Part shown: positions 36,376 to 45,432 of the stretch, one piece after another | How the letters are laid out: each line of letters opens with the position of its first letter | How positions within the stretch are numbered: the first letter of the stretch is position 1 | Source of the DNA: Polaribacter sejongensis | GTDB taxonomy: Bacteria; Bacteroidota; Bacteroidia; Flavobacteriales; Flavobacteriaceae | DNA: 64,000 bases | NCBI RefSeq assembly: GCF_038024065.1 | Contig: NZ_CP150667.1 | Location: 4,347,501-4,411,500, forward strand | Direction: 5' to 3' | The notes under the pieces: generated by a model | Database searches by the model: none | What the model saw: the letters and a program-made list of their open reading frames with translations, nothing else | Told to the model about the DNA's origin: nothing | Program-made: the position numbers and the translations under genes

Positions 36376-36497
36376 AAAAAAAGATTTAATTCAGTGAAAC
36401 ATCTCGATATAATTCAATTTTAATAATAGAATCATTCGAAATAAAAAGAACCTAAAAGATTCAAAATGGGATATAAGTATCCTGTAAAAGAATTAAA

Positions 36498-36806
36498 TTA
36501 TGCTATTGGAGGCTGTAAAATTGAAGAAGTATACTCTTTTTCTGAGCCGTTTAAAAAGAAAAAATCTTGTGTCGAAATTTCAGAAACTTCAATTTTAATA
36601 AAAGTTAATTGAAGATCTGTTGCGTTTACGTGGCAACATTGACAAATACAAAAAGGCGAACATAAATCTGATTCTTGATGTTGATGGTTGTCGGTAATTT
36701 GTGAAATTTCGGTTTGTACATGATCATTAGGCACAATAAAATCTGCACAAGGTGTTAAGTTGAGTGCAAAAATATAAATAGCTAATAAAAATATAAAAAA
36801 TTTCAT
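36498..36806 (-). CDS. Small exported Cys/His-rich protein, DUF6660-like
   Basis: A 102-residue protein with an N-terminal hydrophobic segment (MKFFIFLLAIYIFALNLTPC) and a cysteine/histidine cluster DNHQHQESDLCSPFCICQCC (about 39-58) that could bind metal. It resembles the DUF6660 small proteins found next to flavobacterial Czc pumps. It leads the operon, 122 bp upstream of the pump gene, and has its own operator-bearing promoter. Likely a periplasmic metal-binding or sensing accessory; that role is inference. Confidence 0.65.
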   Translation of the reverse strand: MKFFIFLLAIYIFALNLTPCADFIVPNDHVQTEISQITDNHQHQESDLCSPFCICQCCHVNATDLQLTFIKIEVSEISTQDFFFLNGSEKEYTSSILQPPIA

Positions 36807-36811
36807 TGATG

Positions 36812-36848
36812 CAAATATAGGAACTTATTGTTGCAATGGTATTGCAAA
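36812..36848 (-). promoter_or_regulatory. Promoter with Fur-family operator of the DUF6660-czc operon
   Basis: On the minus strand the -7 box TATATTTG (36819-36812) matches TAnnTTTG. A perfect inverted repeat TTGCAAT-GGT-ATTGCAA (36831-36847) covers the -33 region, with TTTG at 36848-36845 as its upstream edge (spacing 25, longer than usual). The operator-over-promoter arrangement fits repression by the Fur-family protein encoded in the same operon. Confidence 0.6.
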
Positions 36849-36997
36849 CTGATGGTCGAATTCAATATCTTTTAAATTGGTGTAAGATATCAGTGTTTTT
36901 CAATTTTATAAGACTAAAAAAGGTTGGTTCTTATTCCGTTAATATCAGAATTTTTAGAAAGAGTTAAGGTTGTTTATATAAATATGGCTACTTTTTT

Positions 36998-38491
36998 TTA
37001 CTCGGTTACATTTTCACTATAACTCATTCCGTATTTATTGAATACGTCACAAACTTCTTTTATACTGTGATCATTGTCTAATAATATCACAAGCGTATCG
37101 TTTGCTTCAATAACAGTTGCACCTCCTGGGCGAACAAATTTACCGTCTCTTTTTATCATACTTATAAATGCACAAGTTGGAAAGTGTAAATCTACAATTC
37201 GTTTATTAACAGCGGTACTGTTTGCTGGAATTTTTAATTCTTTCATAGCAGATTTTGGTAAATTCAAAATATAACGATCATTTTCTGCAACAGGACTTAA
37301 TTTTTCTGGCAGAGCAACATTTAACCATTTAGAAAAAAGAGATAATGTGGTACCTTGTATTAATACAGATGTTACCGAGATAAAAAAGACAATATTAAAA
37401 ATAACATTTGCTTTGTCTATTCCCGCTAAAAGCGGATAGGTAGCAAACACAATAGGTACAGCGCCACGTAAACCAACCCAAGAAATGTAGAGACGCCTAC
37501 GAAGTTTCATTTTAAAAAATAGTAAACTGATAAAGACGCTTATTGGTCTCGCAATTAAAATTAAAAAGATAGAAATTAAGATTCCAACGCCCATATAAGG
37601 GATTATTTCTGAAGGAAAAACAAGCAATCCTAAGGTAAGGAACAATACAATTTGCATAAGCCACGCCATACCATCAAACATTTTTAGAATGGTAGATTTA
37701 TGTATTAAATCATGATTTCCTAAATAAACAGCACAAATGTAAATTGCTAAAAAACCGTTTCCGCCCAAAGCACCTGTAGCCGAAAAAGTAATAAACATAA
37801 GGGCAATGACTAAAACAGGATACAAACCTTCGAAGTCTAGTTTTATTTTATTGATGATAAATACGCTTAATTTACCAAAACCAAAACCTGCAATTCCACC
37901 AAAAATCATTTGTTGAAAAAATGTTGGAATTATAGAAGCAATACTTAAATCTTGGTTGATTACTAAAGTTAAAAAAGCCAAGGTTAATACATAAGCCATT
38001 GGGTCGTTACTACCACTTTCTAACTCTAAAGTTTGTCTTAAGTTATTTTTTAAAGCTAAATTTTTAGATCTTAAAATAGAAAAAACCGCTGCTGCATCTG
38101 TAGAGGAAACAATAGAGCCTAAAAGCAAACTTTCGTATATCGTAAAATCTGTAACAAACCAAACAAAAGTACCTAAGGAAAGTGCTGTAAGTAAAACACC
38201 TACGGTAGATAAAACAAGACCTTCTTTAAGAATTGGTTTTATTGCTTTAAAATTGGTGTCTAAACCACCAGAAAACAAAATAAAGTTAAGTGAAACGATC
38301 CCTATAAATTGTGCCATTTTTGGATCATCGAAATTAATACCGCCAATCCCTTCTGATCCTGCCATCATCCCGATAGCTAAAAAAAGTATTAAAGTTGGTA
38401 CTCCAAATTTATAGGAAGTTTTACCAACAATAATACTTATAAAAAGGAGTATAGATCCTACTAATAGTATGTTTTCAATGGTTAAATTCAT
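36998..38491 (-). CDS. Potassium/proton antiporter, CvrA (NhaP2) family
   Basis: A 497-residue CPA1 antiporter. About 13 membrane segments span residues 5-390, including LFSGGLDTNFKAIKPIL, SSTDAAAVFSILRS and ELESGSNDPMAYVLTLAFL, where the transport aspartates lie. A C-terminal TrkA_C-like domain follows (about 400-490, RYILNLPKSAMKELKIPANS). Family members exchange K+ for H+. It is not part of either metal operon; 65 bp separate it from the ACR3 gene. Confidence 0.88.
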   Translation of the reverse strand: MNLTIENILLVGSILLFISIIVGKTSYKFGVPTLILFLAIGMMAGSEGIGGINFDDPKMAQFIGIVSLNFILFSGGLDTNFKAIKPILKEGLVLSTVGVLLTALSLGTFVWFVTDFTIYESLLLGSIVSSTDAAAVFSILRSKNLALKNNLRQTLELESGSNDPMAYVLTLAFLTLVINQDLSIASIIPTFFQQMIFGGIAGFGFGKLSVFIINKIKLDFEGLYPVLVIALMFITFSATGALGGNGFLAIYICAVYLGNHDLIHKSTILKMFDGMAWLMQIVLFLTLGLLVFPSEIIPYMGVGILISIFLILIARPISVFISLLFFKMKLRRRLYISWVGLRGAVPIVFATYPLLAGIDKANVIFNIVFFISVTSVLIQGTTLSLFSKWLNVALPEKLSPVAENDRYILNLPKSAMKELKIPANSTAVNKRIVDLHFPTCAFISMIKRDGKFVRPGGATVIEANDTLVILLDNDHSIKEVCDVFNKYGMSYSENVTE

Positions 38492-38556
38492 TTATGTAAT
38501 TTCTTAAGGTGGTTTTACACAAATTTAACTCATTATATAGTAAAATGTTTACAAAA

Positions 38557-39597
38557 CTAGGCTTTATTGTAATATTTTTTCTTCAACCAAAAAGAAACAC
38601 GTACTAATAGAATTAAAGCAGGTACTTCAACCAATGGACCAATTACACCTGCAAAAGCTTGTCCGGAGTTTAAACCGAAAACAGCAATGGCAACTGCTAT
38701 TGCTAATTCAAAATTATTACCCGCTGCTGTAAATGCTACGGCTGCAGTTTTATCATATTCGGCCCCTGATGCTTTGGTAAAGAAAAACCCGATAATGAAC
38801 ATCAATGTAAAGTAAATTAATAAAGGAACAGCGATGATTAATACATCCATCGGTATTTCTACAATTAATTCTCCTTTTAAAGAAAACATGACTACAATGG
38901 TGAATAACAGTGCAATCAAGGTTAACGGAGAAATAGTTGGAATAAATTTATTTGTGTACCATTCTTCTCCTTTTAATTTCACTAAAATCAATCTACTTAA
39001 AATTCCTAATAGAAACGGAACACCTAAGTAAATAGCCACACTTTCTGCAATGGTTGCAACAGAAATATCTACAATTGCACCTTCAAAACCAAAATAGGGT
39101 GGAAGCACGGTGATAAATAGCCACGCATAAAAACTGTATGCAAAAACTTGAAAGATACTGTTTAACGCTACTAATCCAGCTCCGTACTCAGCACTTCCTT
39201 CTGCTAAATCATTCCAAACTAAAACCATTGCAATACAACGAGCTAAACCAATTAAAATAAGTCCGACCATGTATTCTGGATAGTCACGTAAAAATGTAAT
39301 TGCCAAAACAAACATTAAAACAGGACCAATAATCCAGTTTAAAATCAGTGAAATGGATAAGATTTTGGTATTTTTAAAAACCTTAGGTAAAAGTGCGTAG
39401 TTTACTTTCGCCAAAGGCGGATACATCATTAATATCAATCCAATTGCGATAGGAATATTAGTAGTTCCGCTGCTAAATGAATTTATAATGTTTGGAAAAG
39501 TTGGAATAAAATACCCTAAACTCACTCCAATTGCCATGGCAACAAATATCCATAAAGTTAAATAACTATCTAGAAAACTTAATTTTTTTGAAGCCAT
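38557..39597 (-). CDS. Arsenite efflux transporter, ACR3 family
   Basis: A 346-residue polytopic membrane protein that extrudes arsenite. The conserved cysteine lies in [18 protein letters not shown] and [18 protein letters not shown] follows, both ACR3 signatures. About ten membrane segments are visible. It is the last gene of a four-gene arsenic operon (ArsR, DUF6428, ArsC-like, ACR3) and starts 2 bp after the ArsC-like stop codon. Confidence 0.93.
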   Translation of the reverse strand: MASKKLSFLDSYLTLWIFVAMAIGVSLGYFIPTFPNIINSFSSGTTNIPIAIGLILMMYPPLAKVNYALLPKVFKNTKILSISLILNWIIGPVLMFVLAITFLRDYPEYMVGLILIGLARCIAMVLVWNDLAEGSAEYGAGLVALNSIFQVFAYSFYAWLFITVLPPYFGFEGAIVDISVATIAESVAIYLGVPFLLGILSRLILVKLKGEEWYTNKFIPTISPLTLIALLFTIVVMFSLKGELIVEIPMDVLIIAVPLLIYFTLMFIIGFFFTKASGAEYDKTAAVAFTAAGNNFELAIAVAIAVFGLNSGQAFAGVIGPLVEVPALILLVRVSFWLKKKYYNKA

Positions 39598-39599
39598 TT

Positions 39600-40232
39600 T
39601 TATAAATTTACTTGTGAGAAAACGTAAAATAATTCCGCTGCAATTTGCAAACTTCTTTCCTGATATTTTTCAGCCTGTTGAGGTGTATTATCAAATGCTT
39701 TTGGATCTTCAAAAGTAATTGGAATACGTTTTTCTGCACCTGCAATAAACGGACAACCACCATCTGCTTGCGAGCACGTCATAATTGCTGCAAACCCTGA
39801 TTTCGGATTAAAATCGTCATCTAGCTTTTTAGAAAACCCAATAATAGGATGTGCATTCTCTCCGTATTTTATGCTATGAACAGGGTTTTTACCCTCTGAA
39901 ATTGTTTTAATCTGAAAACCTTGATTTTTCAACGTTTCTGCAGCCATCGGGAAAAGAGCAGTAGCTTCTGTTCCTCCAGAATAGCAAAATACATTTTTAA
40001 CGTTAAAATAGCTAGCCATTGCTTGAGCCCAAACTTGTGATAAATGGCTTCTTCTAGAATTATGCGTGCAAATAAAGTTGATTCTAATTTCTTGTTGATT
40101 AGAAACTTTAGTTTGAATAAAATCTGCTAACGGTTGTAAAACAGTTTTACGTTCTTCTGTAATACTTGCAAAGTTTAAACCTTTAATTACGTTTTCTATT
40201 TCTGAAAATAGACTAGTTTGTGTTGTGATCAT
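39600..40232 (-). CDS. Arsenate reductase-like LMW phosphatase-fold protein
   Basis: A 210-residue protein of the low-molecular-weight phosphatase fold. The P-loop CTHNSRRS places the nucleophilic Cys55 and Arg61 as in CX5R. Cys153 and Cys160 (CSQADGGC, C-x6-C) sit where the redox pair of thioredoxin-linked ArsC enzymes lies, so reduction of arsenate to arsenite is likely. Longer than classical ArsC (about 130-140), with an extra N-terminal helix region of about 45 residues. In operon with ACR3. Confidence 0.82.
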   Translation of the reverse strand: MITTQTSLFSEIENVIKGLNFASITEERKTVLQPLADFIQTKVSNQQEIRINFICTHNSRRSHLSQVWAQAMASYFNVKNVFCYSGGTEATALFPMAAETLKNQGFQIKTISEGKNPVHSIKYGENAHPIIGFSKKLDDDFNPKSGFAAIMTCSQADGGCPFIAGAEKRIPITFEDPKAFDNTPQQAEKYQERSLQIAAELFYVFSQVNL

Positions 40233-40262
40233 TATTTCTTAAAGTTGATTTTTTTTTTTAGT

Positions 40263-40730
40263 TTAACAACAGCCGCCTCCAGGTGTACAAGTGTTTGCAA
40301 CTGGTATGTCTGAAAATTGTAATTTTGGTTTTTCTTCCGGAATTCCGCAATTGTCTTTAGCTAAACAATCTGTTTGTTTAGAAGTCAATAAGAAGTTTGT
40401 TCCATCAAAATCCAATCCGAATTTACCAATGGTTTCTGCTTGGTATTCTACTTCAATTTCTAAATTTTCAATTTTTAAAACCTTTTCAGAAAGCTCTATA
40501 ATATTTAATAGTTTTTCTGGATGCAATCTGTGATCATAATCATCTGCATTCCAAAGTTGAAAATTTACTACTTCTTCATTTCTTACGGTTCCGCCACAAT
40601 CAATAAAATTTTTGGTAATTTTCCCTACTTCTGTTACATGAAAATGATTTGGTACTAATTCTCCGTTTGGTAATTTAAAACCAATTGTTTTTAAAGCTTT
40701 TAAAGCTACTTTTACTTCTGATAGTTTCAT
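40263..40730 (-). CDS. DUF6428 family protein in the arsenic operon
   Basis: A 155-residue cytoplasmic protein ending in the cysteine-rich tail CTPGGGCC, with further cysteines in TDCLAKDNC. Proteins of this type (DUF6428) recur in Bacteroidota arsenic operons; their biochemical role is unknown, and a metalloid-binding role is inference from the cysteines. I chose the ATG at 40730 (MKLSEVKVALKAL): an upstream in-frame TTG would run over an operator-like site between arsR and this gene. Confidence 0.75.
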   Translation of the reverse strand: MKLSEVKVALKALKTIGFKLPNGELVPNHFHVTEVGKITKNFIDCGGTVRNEEVVNFQLWNADDYDHRLHPEKLLNIIELSEKVLKIENLEIEVEYQAETIGKFGLDFDGTNFLLTSKQTDCLAKDNCGIPEEKPKLQFSDIPVANTCTPGGGCC

Positions 40731-40746
40731 ATTGTTATATTTGTTT

Positions 40747-40767
40747 ATTGCAATTTTGCGATTAATA
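40747..40767 (-). promoter_or_regulatory. Second ArsR-operator-like site, upstream of the DUF6428 gene
   Basis: A 21-bp sequence (ATTGCAATTTTGCGATTAA plus TA) matches the site upstream of arsR at 41133-41153 in 19 of 21 positions. It lies 17 bp before the DUF6428 ATG, in the 50-bp gap after arsR. It is an imperfect palindrome of the same ATyGCAAT half-sites. Confidence 0.55.
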
Positions 40768-40780
40768 TTGGTAATTTTTT

Positions 40781-41113
40781 TTAGCAACAACTGTTGTTAT
40801 TCGTTAAATCTTGATCTAAAAACTCTGACATTACTGTTTTCATTGCTGTCCAGTTTTCTTTGTGAATACAGTAACAAACGCGGGTTCCTTCAACGTTTCC
40901 TTTTATCAACCCTAAATGTTTTAATTCTTTTAAATGTTGAGAAATGGTAGGTTGCGCCAATCCGATTTCGCTTACTAAATCTCCACACACACAGGAATCA
41001 ATTTTAAACAAATGTTGTAAAATAGTCACTCTTGCTGGATGACCAAAAACTTTTGCAAACAAGGCAATTTCATTTTGTTGGTCGGTAAACATTTCTGTTT
41101 TTGCTAATCCCAT
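40781..41113 (-). CDS. arsR: ArsR-family metalloid-sensing repressor
   Basis: A 110-residue winged-helix repressor that leaves DNA on binding As(III) or Sb(III). The sensor motif CVCGDL (residues 41-46) lies in the helix before the recognition helix (GLAQPTISQHLKELKHLG), as in classical ArsR. More cysteines follow in VCYCIH and in the C-terminal NNNSCC. It is first in the operon, with its operator overlapping its own promoter. Confidence 0.92.
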   Translation of the reverse strand: MGLAKTEMFTDQQNEIALFAKVFGHPARVTILQHLFKIDSCVCGDLVSEIGLAQPTISQHLKELKHLGLIKGNVEGTRVCYCIHKENWTAMKTVMSEFLDQDLTNNNSCC

Positions 41114-41132
41114 TTTGTTTCTTTATTTATTC

Positions 41133-41167
41133 ATTGCAATATTACGATTAATAGTTTATCCACCAAA
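41133..41167 (-). promoter_or_regulatory. arsR promoter with overlapping operator
   Basis: On the minus strand a -33 TTTG (41167-41164) and the -7 box TAATATTG (41144-41137, 7 of 8 consensus) are 19 bp apart. The imperfect palindrome of half-sites ATCGTAAT and ATTGCAAT (41148-41133) covers the -7 box. A near-identical copy lies at 40747-40767. This is the expected arrangement for an autoregulated ArsR. Confidence 0.6.
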
Positions 41168-41306
41168 ATTATTTTTATTAAAGTTGATGGAAAAACTATT
41201 TATAGAAATTTCTTGAGTTGAAGGATTTGTTTTATTAGTCGGTTCAAACTATCTTTATGAAAGCAAATAAAATGATGAACATTTTAGAATTTATATTTAA
41301 ATAATT

Positions 41307-42170
41307 ATGAGTTTAAAAACAATATTAGGTATCCTATTTATAGCATTTTCTAGTTTGATTACAGCAACTGAACGTCCGTTTTTCGATAAAAATAAAGACC
41401 TTTTGATTGCTCAGTTTGATAGCAAACCAGATCCAGATGACATTCATGCGCAAGCAGCTTTAGGGAGTTTATTGTTGCATAAAGATCTTAAAGGTGTTAA
41501 ATATTATGCCGTTGCCGGAGCTGTCGGAATTCAGAAAGGAAAATTTATTCCTTCAGATAAATTATTTAAGATGGTATTTGGTAGAAAATGGACAAATGCA
41601 CATACAGACTGGGAGGGTTCTGTAAAAAAGGTAACCAAAAAAGCGATTGCAGTTTTAAATAAAGGAGGTAAAGTTTGGGTACAAGAAGCAGGACAATCAA
41701 ATATTACGGCAGATTGGATAGCTGAATTGCTTAAAACGGTTTCTGAAGAAATTGTAAAAGCGAATGTAATTGTGGTGCAGCATAGCAAATGGAATGAAGA
41801 CCATACAGAAGCTTCGGATTTACAGTATGTAAAAGAGAAATCGACTTATTTTGCTTTGGATGACGGAAACGCTGATAAAGAAGAAGCGTGGGGAAATCGA
41901 GGCCCTTATAAAACTCCAGCGTATAGAGCTAAAGAAGCTAAGTGGATAAAGTTGGCAAAAACATCACCTAACAAAAAAGCAAGAAAATTATGGGTAGAGG
42001 CGGATGCAGTAATTACAAAAATGTTTCCTAATGGATTTCCGCATGAATGGTCTTACATTCATAATGATGGTGTCGATTATTCTGACTGTGTAGAAAATTG
42101 GTGGATTTTTAATTTAGGTACAAAGTCGGATAGCAATTCTAAATTTTGGGATCGATATGTATTAAATTAA
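41307..42170 (+). CDS. Exported nucleoside-hydrolase-like protein
   Basis: A 287-residue protein with a signal peptide (MSLKTILGILFIAFSSLITA). The segment LIAQFDSKPDPDDIHAQAAL resembles the DxDxxxDD calcium-binding N-terminal motif of inosine-uridine nucleoside hydrolases (here D-x-K-x-D-x-D-D, with the first Asp spacing changed), and later DGVDYSDCVENWWIFNLG could supply further residues. No closer family is recognised and the substrate is unknown. Divergent from the arsenic operon. Confidence 0.55.
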   Translation: MSLKTILGILFIAFSSLITATERPFFDKNKDLLIAQFDSKPDPDDIHAQAALGSLLLHKDLKGVKYYAVAGAVGIQKGKFIPSDKLFKMVFGRKWTNAHTDWEGSVKKVTKKAIAVLNKGGKVWVQEAGQSNITADWIAELLKTVSEEIVKANVIVVQHSKWNEDHTEASDLQYVKEKSTYFALDDGNADKEEAWGNRGPYKTPAYRAKEAKWIKLAKTSPNKKARKLWVEADAVITKMFPNGFPHEWSYIHNDGVDYSDCVENWWIFNLGTKSDSNSKFWDRYVLN

Positions 42171-42203
42171 CAATCTTTATTTTGTGATCAATTGAAATAA
42201 ACT

Positions 42204-42232
42204 AAAAATGCCTCACATTTAAGAGGCATTCT
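42204..42232. terminator. Hairpin terminator between converging genes
   Basis: AATGCCTC (42207-42214) and GAGGCATT (42223-42230) form an 8-bp stem with an 8-nt loop and A-rich and T-rich flanks. It lies between the nucleoside-hydrolase-like gene and the oppositely oriented reductase gene. Confidence 0.55.
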
Positions 42233-42312
42233 TAGTTCTAGAAAACTTAAAGGTTATAGTATAAAAGTAAATAACCTATTCTAAATTTTGCATTGGGGGA
42301 ACTTTATATCAT

Positions 42313-43311
42313 TTACAAATCTAAATTCACCAAGGTTCTTCCTTTCAGTTTTCCTTGCAACATTAAATCTATTTTATCACTTAATTCATCTAAAGAAATT
42401 TCTGCAGAAGCCTCGGTTAAACCGTCATTTTTCCACTCATTAGCTAGTTTGTTCCATACTTTTTCTCTGTAGGACATTGGGTAATTCTGAGAATCAATAC
42501 CTATCAATGTAATTCCTCTTAAAATAAAAGGAAATACAGTTAAATCTAGTTTTGGAGAAGCTACATTTCCGCAACAAGTTATCACACCCATTGGCGCTGT
42601 TGCTTTAATAATATTTTCAAGAATCACGCCTCCAACAGTATCAATTCCTCCTGCAAAAAGAGGTTTTAAAAGAGGTCTTTTTGCCATTTCTTCAACATCT
42701 TTTCGCATCATAATCTCATCAGCACCAAGATTCTTTAAAAAGTCAATTTCAGATTCTTTTCCTGTAATGGCAATTGTTTTGTAACCTAGTTTTTTTAAGA
42801 TAGCAATACTTGTAGATCCAACTCCACCTGTAGCTCCAGAAACAACAATAGCGCCATCTGCTGGTTTTACCAATGCAGTTAATTTTAATACAGACATACC
42901 TGCGGTTAATCCTGCAGTTCCAATAGTCATTGCTTCCTTCATAGAAAGATTTTCAGGTAACTTCACTACCCAATCTGCGGGCACTTTAACGTATTCCGCA
43001 AAGCCTCCGTCTGTATTCATTCCTAAATCGTAACTAGTGACAATAACATTGTCCGATTCTTTAAATTTAGTAGATTCTGAAGAAACTACTGTTCCGGCAG
43101 CATCAATTCCTGGGGTATGTGGGTAATTTCTAGTTACACCTTTATTTCCGTTGCTAGACAATGCATCTTTATAATTTAAAGAACTGTAGTGCACTTTTAT
43201 TAGTACTTCTCCTTGTTCTAATTTTGTAAAAGGAATTTGTTTCACAGAAGAAATAAAGTTTCCATCTTTCTCTTCAACTCTAAAAGCTTTGTAATTCGAT
43301 TGATTATCCAT
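42313..43311 (-). CDS. YhdH/AcuI-type NADPH-dependent acrylyl-CoA reductase
   Basis: A 332-residue medium-chain dehydrogenase/reductase of the YhdH/YhfP branch. Its E. coli and Rhodobacter members (YhdH, AcuI) reduce acrylyl-CoA. Key segments are VHYSSLNYKDALSSNGN, YPHTPGIDAAGTVV, the nucleotide-binding VSGATGGVGSTSIAIL (about residues 154-169) and the C-terminal LKGRTLVNL. It lacks the zinc ligands of alcohol dehydrogenases. It is divergent from the HxlR gene, which may regulate it. Confidence 0.88.
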   Translation of the reverse strand: MDNQSNYKAFRVEEKDGNFISSVKQIPFTKLEQGEVLIKVHYSSLNYKDALSSNGNKGVTRNYPHTPGIDAAGTVVSSESTKFKESDNVIVTSYDLGMNTDGGFAEYVKVPADWVVKLPENLSMKEAMTIGTAGLTAGMSVLKLTALVKPADGAIVVSGATGGVGSTSIAILKKLGYKTIAITGKESEIDFLKNLGADEIMMRKDVEEMAKRPLLKPLFAGGIDTVGGVILENIIKATAPMGVITCCGNVASPKLDLTVFPFILRGITLIGIDSQNYPMSYREKVWNKLANEWKNDGLTEASAEISLDELSDKIDLMLQGKLKGRTLVNLDL

Positions 43312-43452
43312 ATTGTTCTTTTGTGTATTATTCTTATTTTTACATCAAAGTTCGCTTAAATTAAACTGATAAACAAGAACTTACAAATTGTACCCTAACG
43401 AACATTTTGTGCTGTTTTGTCTGTTTATAAAGTGTGTAAGCCTAAAAAAAAA

Positions 43453-43767
43453 ATGAAAAAAAGTTATTGCCCTATAGATACTTTTATAAATACCATTAAA
43501 GGAAAAAGAAAAGGCACCATTATTTTACATCTTTTTCAGGGTGATAAACGGTATAGTGAATTGGTTCGGCTTATGCCGGATATTAGCGAACGCATGATGT
43601 CTAAACAGTTAAAAGAGTTAGAGCATGATGGTTTAGTTATTAGAACGGTTTTTCCTGAAGTTCCGCCTAGAGTAGCGTATAGCTTAACACAATTAGGAAT
43701 CGATATTCGTCCTGTTTTAAAAGGAATGTATAAAGGTGGTTTGCTGTTTGAAAAAAGTATTGAGTAG
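43453..43767 (+). CDS. HxlR-family transcriptional regulator
   Basis: A 104-residue winged-helix regulator: CPIDTFINTIKGKRKGTIIL, RYSELVRLMPDISERMMSKQLKELEHDGLV and PPRVAYSLTQLG are the family landmarks, and a cysteine near the N-terminus (Cys5) is where redox-sensing members have theirs. I chose the ATG at 43453 over a TTG at 43417. It is divergent from the AcuI-like gene and 48 bp upstream of an EamA transporter. A decayed copy of its 3' end lies near 47.4 kb. Confidence 0.88.
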   Translation: MKKSYCPIDTFINTIKGKRKGTIILHLFQGDKRYSELVRLMPDISERMMSKQLKELEHDGLVIRTVFPEVPPRVAYSLTQLGIDIRPVLKGMYKGGLLFEKSIE

Positions 43768-43815
43768 TTTAAAGTAATGTCTGATTAATTTATTGTTTAT
43801 CTCGTTTTTTTTTAT

Positions 43816-44715
43816 ATGAAGTATTTATTTGGTGTTACTATGATTTGGGCTTTTTCGTTTAGCTTAATTGGTGTATATCTTTCTGGGTATGTAGATGCAT
43901 GGTTTTCTGTATTGATGCGTATAGGGATTGCTACCATCATATTTTTGCCTTTTTTAAGACTGAAAGAAATTAAAGCTTCAACAATTTTAAAACTTATCGC
44001 AATTGGATCGGTTCAATTAGGGTTAATGTATTGTTTTTACTTTCAATCGTTTCAATTTCTTACGGTGCCAGAAGTATTACTTTTTAGTGTGCTGACACCA
44101 ATTTACATTACTTTATTAAATGATATTTTAAGTAAGCGGTTTCATAAAAGACATTTACTTACTGCTTTAATAGCTGTTTTAGGAGCAGCTTATATTCAAT
44201 ACTCAAGTATTAACGAAAATGTGTTTTTAGGTTTTATGATTACGCAGGGAGCTAATCTTTGCTTTGCTGTTGGTCAAGTTGCTTACAAGCATTTATTAAA
44301 AGCTACGCCTGAATTAGAAAGTACCCCAAAGCATACTATTTTTGGATTGTTTTTTATTGGTGCGTTTATAGTAGCGCTTATTGCTTTTTTCATTTTTGGT
44401 TCAACAGAAAAGCTGCCAACTACATTCGTTCAGTGGGGAATACTAATATATTTGGGAGCTGTGGCTTCTGGTGTAGGTTATTTTTTTTGGAACAAAGGTG
44501 TTGTTATGGTAAATGCAGGCTCGTTAGCAATTATGAATAATGCATTAGTTCCAATAGGTTTAATTGTCAATCTTGTTATTTGGAATAAAGAGGCAGATAT
44601 TCAAAAGATTTTAATTGGTGGAAGTCTTATTTTCGCTTCTCTTGCGCTTAATGAATACCTCAATAAAAGAAATCGCTCTAAATCCTTATTAATTAAAAGT
44701 ATAAAGGCTGATTAA
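43816..44715 (+). CDS. EamA-family (DMT) transporter
   Basis: A 299-residue membrane protein with ten predicted helices in two EamA repeats (about residues 1-130 and 145-285). It includes MIWAFSFSLIGVYLSG at the start and VYLSGYVDAWFSVLMRIGIATIIFL with a conserved arginine, typical of DMT exporters. The substrate is unknown. It follows the HxlR gene on the same strand. Confidence 0.85.
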   Translation: MKYLFGVTMIWAFSFSLIGVYLSGYVDAWFSVLMRIGIATIIFLPFLRLKEIKASTILKLIAIGSVQLGLMYCFYFQSFQFLTVPEVLLFSVLTPIYITLLNDILSKRFHKRHLLTALIAVLGAAYIQYSSINENVFLGFMITQGANLCFAVGQVAYKHLLKATPELESTPKHTIFGLFFIGAFIVALIAFFIFGSTEKLPTTFVQWGILIYLGAVASGVGYFFWNKGVVMVNAGSLAIMNNALVPIGLIVNLVIWNKEADIQKILIGGSLIFASLALNEYLNKRNRSKSLLIKSIKAD

Positions 44716-44765
44716 GGTTCTCTTTTCTATACTTCGTTTAAATTACAGTATTGACAGAACTCTAG

Positions 44766-45323
44766 CTAACTATTAGTTGCTATTTTTTTATACTTATGCA
44801 GTACCTCTAAAGGAATGTGGCAATAAGAATGGTCATTCGGATGCAAAGTTAATCTATGTTGATGCTCTTCGTCACTTGAGATGAAATTGGTTAAAGGAAG
44901 CACTTCAATCACTATTTTTTTTGTGCTTTTATTTTGATGGTTTAATATCTTTTCTATTTTTTGAATGCAATTTTTTGCCTTTAACAAGTGACTTTGATTA
45001 TCACTGTAAATACCTGTGCGATATTTTTCTCCGATATCATTTCCTTGTTGGTTGATGCTATAAGGGTTAATAATTTCTATTAAGTGATGAATTAAATCTT
45101 CAACTGAAATTACCTTAGGATCAAAAACTGTTTTAACACATTCTGCAAAACCATCATAGGCTGTTTTAGTAGATTTGGTAAGTCCATTAGCTCTTCCGGC
45201 TTCAGTTTCAAGTACACCAGGTATGTACTTTAAAAATTCTTGTACTCCCCAAAGGCAGCCGCCTGCAATGTATATCGTTTCTTCTGATGCTGTTTGTTCA
45301 GTTAAAGATTCTTTTTTTGTCAT
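44766..45323 (-). CDS. msrA: Peptide methionine sulfoxide reductase MsrA, divergent
   Basis: A 185-residue MsrA, which reduces methionine-S-sulfoxide in proteins. The catalytic cysteine is in GGCLWG (family norm GGCFWG), and NPYSINQQGNDIGEKYRTGIY matches the substrate-binding core. DEEHQHRLTLHPNDHSYCHIP is the C-terminal part, with a possible resolving cysteine. The GYAGG motif of most MsrAs reads GRANG, so it is a divergent member. Confidence 0.8.
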   Translation of the reverse strand: MTKKESLTEQTASEETIYIAGGCLWGVQEFLKYIPGVLETEAGRANGLTKSTKTAYDGFAECVKTVFDPKVISVEDLIHHLIEIINPYSINQQGNDIGEKYRTGIYSDNQSHLLKAKNCIQKIEKILNHQNKSTKKIVIEVLPLTNFISSDEEHQHRLTLHPNDHSYCHIPLEVLHKYKKIATNS

Positions 45324-45432
45324 TTTTAATTGCTAGGTGCTTCAGTAGGTAATTTAGTAAATAAAAACTGAATATAACTTTTTTGTAAATACTTGATTTT
45401 TAGTGATAAATAACGTGAGGTTTTGTACTAGC

